This document shows, in pieces, positions 59,953 through 64,000 of a DNA stretch of 64,000 bases (the first letter of the stretch is position 1; each line of letters opens with the position of its first letter). The position numbers and the translations under genes are program-made. Under the pieces are notes generated by a model. That model saw only the letters and a list, made by a program, of their open reading frames with translations. It did not search any database and had not been told where the DNA came from. Source of the DNA: DATMRS01 sp035566015 (GTDB taxonomy: Bacteria > Pseudomonadota > Alphaproteobacteria > Sphingomonadales > Sphingomonadaceae). The stretch lies in assembly GCA_035566015.1 (NCBI GenBank), contig DATMRS010000006.1:186001-250000 (forward strand), written 5' to 3'.

Positions 59953-60231
59953 ATGATAATCGGATTTCGGCACAAGGGACTTGAAGCCTTCTTTCGCACC
60001 GGCACGACTAAGGGTGTCCAGGTTGCCCATGTGAAGAAGCTCCGCAACATCCTCGGCCTGCTCGATGTCGCGGCAGGACCGGATGACATGAACCTGCCGT
60101 CCTTCAAGTTGCACCCGCTGAAGGGCGACCTGAAAGGCCATTGGTCAGTATGGGTCAACGGCAACTGGCGTGTCACCTTCTGCTTTGTCGGCACCGACGC
60201 CGAGCTGGTCGATTATCAGGATTACCATTGA
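59953..60231 (+). CDS. higB: HigB-type toxin, RelE/ParE superfamily
   Basis: A 92-residue toxin. IIGFRHKGLEAFFRTGTTKGV at the N-terminus, FKLHPLKGDLKGHWSVWVNGNWRVTFCF and VDYQDYH at the end are typical of HigB, a ribosome-dependent mRNA interferase. It precedes its antitoxin, the usual order for higBA and the reverse of most type II pairs. The stop overlaps the ribosome-binding site of higA. Confidence 0.93.
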   Translation: MIIGFRHKGLEAFFRTGTTKGVQVAHVKKLRNILGLLDVAAGPDDMNLPSFKLHPLKGDLKGHWSVWVNGNWRVTFCFVGTDAELVDYQDYH

Positions 60232-60241
60232 GGCGATGACG

Positions 60242-60526
60242 ATGATGCACAATCCTCCCCACCCCGGCGAACTACTTCGCGATGAGGTTATCACGGCACT
60301 GGGTCTGTCCGTCACCGAGGCGGCCGAGCGACTTGCCATGTCGCGGGTTGCCATGTCGCGTGTGCTGAACGGCAAGGCGGCGATCAGTCCCGATCTGGCG
60401 GTGCGGCTTGAGCAGGCAGGCGCAAGCACGGCTCGGGCGTGGCTGGCCATGCAGGCGAACCATGATCTGTGGCGCGCCCGGCAGCACAAGCAACCGCCCG
60501 TGCGTCGATTGCAGGATGCGGCGTGA
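60242..60526 (+). CDS. higA: HigA-type antitoxin, XRE family
   Basis: A 94-residue antitoxin with HPGELLRDEVITALGLSVTEAAERLAMSRVAMSRVLNGKAAI (in parts), the HigA XRE helix-turn-helix that binds DNA. GAGG at the end of higB is 8 nt from ATG 60242, which sets the start; ATGs at 60236 and 60245 are alternatives. It would neutralise HigB and repress the operon. It overlaps a small downstream frame by GTGA. Confidence 0.92.
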   Translation: MMHNPPHPGELLRDEVITALGLSVTEAAERLAMSRVAMSRVLNGKAAISPDLAVRLEQAGASTARAWLAMQANHDLWRARQHKQPPVRRLQDAA

Positions 60527-60702
60527 GTACGACGAACAATTCGGGCCTGCAACGACGCTGTGCCGGAGCGGTGCGTAACGATGTCCCGCTTCTGCCGATG
60601 AGCAACCCGGAAGCCGTCGTCAGGTTGGAGACAGTGAACGCCCTGCGCGACGAATTGGTGGTGACAAACGCACCGCCGGAACGCAGCCCACACCTCGGAT
60701 AA
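60523..60702 (+). CDS. Small hypothetical ORF coupled to higA
   Basis: A 59-codon frame starting at a GTG that overlaps the higA stop (GTGA, 60523-60526). The product (MSTTNNSGLQRRCAGAVRND...) has no recognised family. The overlap is the only support, so it may be chance. It ends 31 bp from the convergent res gene. Confidence 0.3.
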   Translation: MSTTNNSGLQRRCAGAVRNDVPLLPMSNPEAVVRLETVNALRDELVVTNAPPERSPHLG

Positions 60703-60733
60703 CTTCTATTACCACGGCCCACGCCGCCACCGA

Positions 60734-63373
60734 TCAGCCCACCTTGGCGAGCAACTGGCCGCGCACGTCCTTACCGTCCGCCTGCTTCTCGGCCATCAGA
60801 AACAACCCCTTGCCACCGCTGGCCTTCTCCCAGAGCGCCCCGATCGCCCGCTTCTCGTCGGTATCGGCGGCATCGGTCAGGTGCGCGCCTTTGTATTCCA
60901 CGATCAGGATGCGGCCATCGGCCAGTTCAGCCACGAAGTCCGGGTAGAACTTGCCCGATGCGGTCGGCAGCCAGAACGCGCTTGGGTGACGGGGGACGTT
61001 CCTGATCCAGTGCTTTACCTGGGGGAGGCTGTCGATCATCTTGGCGCAGTTCAGTTCCTCGCCGTCCTCGGCCCCATCGAAGGCCGCGACCTGATCCCAG
61101 CCGGTGAAGTGCTTCGAGAACCGATAGGAGCCGCGATAGGTGCGGACGCCCGCGAACATGTCGTCGGCAAAGACGAAGCCGTTATCGAACGAGATTTCCG
61201 GCTTGGCCTCTGGCGCGAACAGCGAGCGCTGATAGACGCCCTCGCGCTCCTTGGTGCGAATGTGCGCGATCCGTTCCTTGACCTTGCGGGCCAGCGGATA
61301 TTTGCACTGCATCAGCGCCGATAGCGGGATATTGCGCGGGCCGGTCAGATAGTTCACCAGATCGGTCAGCCAGCGGACGAGTTCGCCCTGGCCGATGAAC
61401 TTGTCCCGCACCTGCCGGTCGAGGAACAGCACGAGCGCCTGCTCGCTCCAGCCCTCAACGGGAATGTCGAGCAGAAGCTGGGCGCTCTGGTCGGCGTGTT
61501 TCACGAACAGCCGTTGCTGGTCGATGTCGATCTCGAAAGTATCCGCCGTCGCCTGAATGGCGAAGTCCTTGACCTCCAGCTTGGGCGAATGGTCGGCCAG
61601 CGACCAGTCGTGATATTCCATCAATATGTCGGTGTCGGCCAGTTCAAGCTCGCCCTGCACCCATGCCATCAGCGCCGGGACGGTAAACGTCTCGCTCCGT
61701 TCTGCCGGTGAAGCATCGCGTTGATGCTCGGCTTCATAGCTCGCAACTTCCTCCCTAAAGCTGGAGGCTTCCGCTTCAGGCAGGGCCGCGACGAACTTCT
61801 CTTTCTCGGTCGGGCTGAGGAAGCCGGTGATCTTGACCACGGCCTTACCGTCAGCCCCGGCGGTGACACGCACCTTGGAGGGGGCAGCGGCTTCCAGCCC
61901 CTTCAGCGCGGCGGGATCAACGGCGATGGTCGTGGTCAGGCTCGGCTTCGCCCGGCGCGCATGGCCGAACAGACCTTCATTGAGGTCTAACTGCTCGGGC
62001 AGGATATTGTCCTCAGCCTCGCTCTCCTCGAAGCCCATCGAGACGAGCCGGTCGCGTAGCGCATTCGCGGCATCCGAGAACGACTTGGAGGTCAGATTGG
62101 CATAGGCACGATTGAGTGCGGGGATCGACCGACGCTTGGCGTAGGGCATCCGCAACACCCGTCCCAGAAGCTGCTCGGCATCCGTCGCGCTGTGGATGTT
62201 CGCCACCGAACAGAAAACATAGGCGAAGGAGCAGTCCCAGCCTTCCTTCAGCGCCTCCACGGTGATGATGAAATCAATCTCGCAACCCGGATCGAAGAGG
62301 TTGATGCCGTCGAGCTCGCGCTGATCGCCGGTGGCGACGGCAATGCGATGCTCGTCGATGCCCTCGACGTCGATCAGGTGCTGCTTCAGCACGGCGACGG
62401 TGACTTCCTCATCCTTATTCTGAGCCTGAAACAGCACGATGGGACGGATGTAATCACGCTCTCGCCGCGCATCCTCGGCAAGCTCGGCCCGTTTGGAGAT
62501 CGCGCCGGTGACGGCAGCCTGCCATGTCTGATGCTCGGAGAGCATGACCGGCAGCTTTATCATCTCCTCGTCCTTCAACTCCTGCGCGGAAACCGAGTGC
62601 AGGATATTGGAGTTGGTGCGCGGGGTGGCGGTGAACTCGATGATCGCGGTTGGGTTCACCCGGCTCTGCATCTCGCGGGAGAGGCCGGTGACGGCCTTGT
62701 GCGCCTCGTCCACGATCATAAGCGGCTGGTGCAGATGCATGAGGTTGGCGAAGGAGAATTTGATCGTGCCCGCGCCCCTGTCGTCCTCGATCAGCTCCAG
62801 CCCCGGCATCTTGTCGGGGACGCCGGTGAAGTGCGGCTCCAGCATCTCGTGATGGGCATAGACCTTGCGGCCTTCAGTATCCTTCACTCGCAGGGTCTGG
62901 ATCGTGGCGACCACGACGCAGCAATTGGATCGCAGATCATGCGGCAGAAGCTGAGCGAAGTCGCCAATGTCGAACACGCGCACGCGCCCGGCGAAGGCAT
63001 CGTCCAGCGCGGCCCGATAGGGGTGGCGCGGGTTCTTGAGCGCGTCCACGGTCTGCTTGCGGATGGTGGTCGAAGGCACCAGCCACAGCACGAGCGGGAA
63101 GTCGCGCTCGATCCACGTCTCCTTGGCGATGTTGACGGCATAGGCCGCCAGCACCGTCTTCCCGCCGCCGGTCGGCAGGCGCAGGCAGACATAGGGGGTG
63201 TCCTCCTGGGCGTTCAGCGCCTTGTAATGGCCTGCAAAGCCCTTGAGCCGCTTCGCCATCTCCGGCTCCGCGACAATCGCCTCATAGGCGGCGCGGGGGC
63301 CTTCGACGCGAGCCTTCGCAAGGAACCGCCGCAGCGTGTCGAGCGCCTGGGCCTGATAGGTCTTGAGTTCCAT
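60734..63373 (-). CDS. res: Type III restriction enzyme, Res subunit
   Basis: An 879-residue SF2 helicase-nuclease. It has Walker A LPTGGGKT (residues 66-73), DEAH in MIVDEAHK, motif III EFTATPR, a helicase C-terminal part (VEALKEGWDC, LLGRVLRMPYAKR) and a C-terminal PD-(D/E)XK nuclease (YPDFVAEL...ILIVEYKG). It would translocate and cut DNA between inversely oriented unmethylated sites with the Mod subunit. The start overlaps the mod stop (TAATG, 63371-63375), so mod and res are coupled. It appears intact. Confidence 0.94.
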   Translation of the reverse strand: MELKTYQAQALDTLRRFLAKARVEGPRAAYEAIVAEPEMAKRLKGFAGHYKALNAQEDTPYVCLRLPTGGGKTVLAAYAVNIAKETWIERDFPLVLWLVPSTTIRKQTVDALKNPRHPYRAALDDAFAGRVRVFDIGDFAQLLPHDLRSNCCVVVATIQTLRVKDTEGRKVYAHHEMLEPHFTGVPDKMPGLELIEDDRGAGTIKFSFANLMHLHQPLMIVDEAHKAVTGLSREMQSRVNPTAIIEFTATPRTNSNILHSVSAQELKDEEMIKLPVMLSEHQTWQAAVTGAISKRAELAEDARRERDYIRPIVLFQAQNKDEEVTVAVLKQHLIDVEGIDEHRIAVATGDQRELDGINLFDPGCEIDFIITVEALKEGWDCSFAYVFCSVANIHSATDAEQLLGRVLRMPYAKRRSIPALNRAYANLTSKSFSDAANALRDRLVSMGFEESEAEDNILPEQLDLNEGLFGHARRAKPSLTTTIAVDPAALKGLEAAAPSKVRVTAGADGKAVVKITGFLSPTEKEKFVAALPEAEASSFREEVASYEAEHQRDASPAERSETFTVPALMAWVQGELELADTDILMEYHDWSLADHSPKLEVKDFAIQATADTFEIDIDQQRLFVKHADQSAQLLLDIPVEGWSEQALVLFLDRQVRDKFIGQGELVRWLTDLVNYLTGPRNIPLSALMQCKYPLARKVKERIAHIRTKEREGVYQRSLFAPEAKPEISFDNGFVFADDMFAGVRTYRGSYRFSKHFTGWDQVAAFDGAEDGEELNCAKMIDSLPQVKHWIRNVPRHPSAFWLPTASGKFYPDFVAELADGRILIVEYKGAHLTDAADTDEKRAIGALWEKASGGKGLFLMAEKQADGKDVRGQLLAKVG

Positions 63374-64000
63374 TAGCCCCGCGCCTTCACATCATAGGGG
63401 GTCTGCTTGAAGCTGATCTGCTCATGCGTCAGCGTGGCATCGGACAGCACGGATCGCTCGCCATAGACGGTGACGGGACCGGCGAAGCCCTCCGGCAGTG
63501 CAGAGCGGATCACGGCCAGCGTCTTGCGGGTCAGCACATTGCCGCCGCTCACCGACTTGTCGCCCAGGATGCCGTTGTAGAGCAGCGCATAGGCCCGCCC
63601 GTCATGGACGCCGAGAACGGGCGACAGCGGATCAGATCGGGACCATGGCTGCCGCGTTTCCGAGAACCACACATGCGCGGCCAGCACCGGGAACTCGATG
63701 TCGGGGCGTATCTGCCCGGTCTCGTCGAACACCGATGCACCCAGCCGGAAATAGCGGAAGCCACCGCCGCCCTGCCAGTTCACGGCTTCGGAGATGCCGC
63801 CCTGTTCGCCGTCCACAACCTTCACCAGGCGCGGCTGGCAATGGCTCGCGGCATGATCGCCCATTTCGATGCCGATGTAGCGGCGGCCCATCTTGTGCGC
63901 GACCGCCGCCGTGGTGCCGGAACCGAGAAAGCTGTCGAGAACGAGGTCGCCGGGGTTCGTGGCGATGTGGAGGATGCGCTGGATCAGGCGTTCGGGCTTG
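63373..64000 (-). CDS. mod: Type III restriction-modification methyltransferase (Mod), partial
   Basis: The C-terminal 209 codons of a beta-class N6-adenine methyltransferase; the N-terminus lies beyond the right edge. The visible part includes the AdoMet-binding motif I LDSFLGSGTTAAVAHKMGRR followed by YIGIEM, and ends EQISFKQTPYDVKARG, typical of Mod. The catalytic DPPY motif is off the window. It provides sequence recognition and methylation for the adjacent Res subunit. Confidence 0.92.
   Translation of the reverse strand, partial: KPERLIQRILHIATNPGDLVLDSFLGSGTTAAVAHKMGRRYIGIEMGDHAASHCQPRLVKVVDGEQGGISEAVNWQGGGGFRYFRLGASVFDETGQIRPDIEFPVLAAHVWFSETRQPWSRSDPLSPVLGVHDGRAYALLYNGILGDKSVSGGNVLTRKTLAVIRSALPEGFAGPVTVYGERSVLSDATLTHEQISFKQTPYDVKARG

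Noticed and set aside
1..64000. CRISPR array, rRNA operon or complete insertion sequence
   Set aside because: No regularly spaced direct repeats, rRNA-like sequence or transposase gene were seen in the window.

Overview
This is a GC-rich chromosomal window from an alphaproteobacterium, most likely a sphingomonad (Sphingomonas, Rhizorhabdus or Sphingobium type). The signs are three TonB-dependent receptors in 64 kb, a fused transaldolase/glucose-6-phosphate isomerase, an imuA-imuB-dnaE2 cassette behind a GTTC-N7-GTTC LexA box, heavy use of ATGA start/stop overlaps, and REP-like hairpins in intergenic DNA. Genus is inferred from gene content alone.

Region 1 (1-12.6 kb) is an accessory catabolic locus. 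A leftward operon runs from a TonB-dependent receptor through an MFS transporter, an acyl-CoA synthetase, a DUF3237 protein, an NTF2-like protein, a quinone oxidoreductase-type MDR enzyme and a GFA-type protein cut by the left edge. A MarR regulator and a CaiB/BaiF CoA-transferase/racemase diverge from it. Next come a second NTF2-like protein, a vanillyl-alcohol-oxidase-family flavoprotein and an AraC regulator. Together they suggest uptake and CoA-linked breakdown of an aromatic or related hydrophobic substrate. A frameshifted ParE-like toxin relic lies just beyond, near 12.7 kb.

Region 2 (12.8-22.6 kb) is central metabolism: rpiA, tkt, tal-pgi, gnd, zwf and a HAD phosphatase in one tightly overlapping leftward operon, with a second HAD phosphatase diverging from it. 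No 6-phosphogluconolactonase gene is present. Region 3 (22.6-28.1 kb) is the SOS mutagenesis cassette imuA-imuB-dnaE2. Region 4 (28.2-34.0 kb) is a complete RND efflux operon (adaptor, pump, outer-membrane channel).

Region 5 (34.0-52.1 kb) mixes two SDR proteins, MarR and IclR regulators, a PQQ/haem alcohol dehydrogenase, a siderophore-type TonB receptor, an LD-carboxypeptidase, dapB, nth, a receptor paralogous to the one in region 1, sodB, sufE, a J-domain protein, a Yip1 protein and folE.

Region 6 (52.1-64.0 kb) looks like a genomic island. It holds a gene with an LDRIDN/PGxVRWA homing-endonuclease-like motif; a 2.5-kb block bounded by two copies of a 20-bp repeat with a 14-bp perfect palindrome, containing an unknown gene and a divergent PD-(D/E)XK-like/DUF488 pair; a tyrosine recombinase; an arsR-arsC-acr3-arsH operon; a higBA toxin-antitoxin pair; and a type III restriction-modification system whose mod gene runs off the right edge. 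The palindrome-bounded block is the best candidate for an undescribed system.
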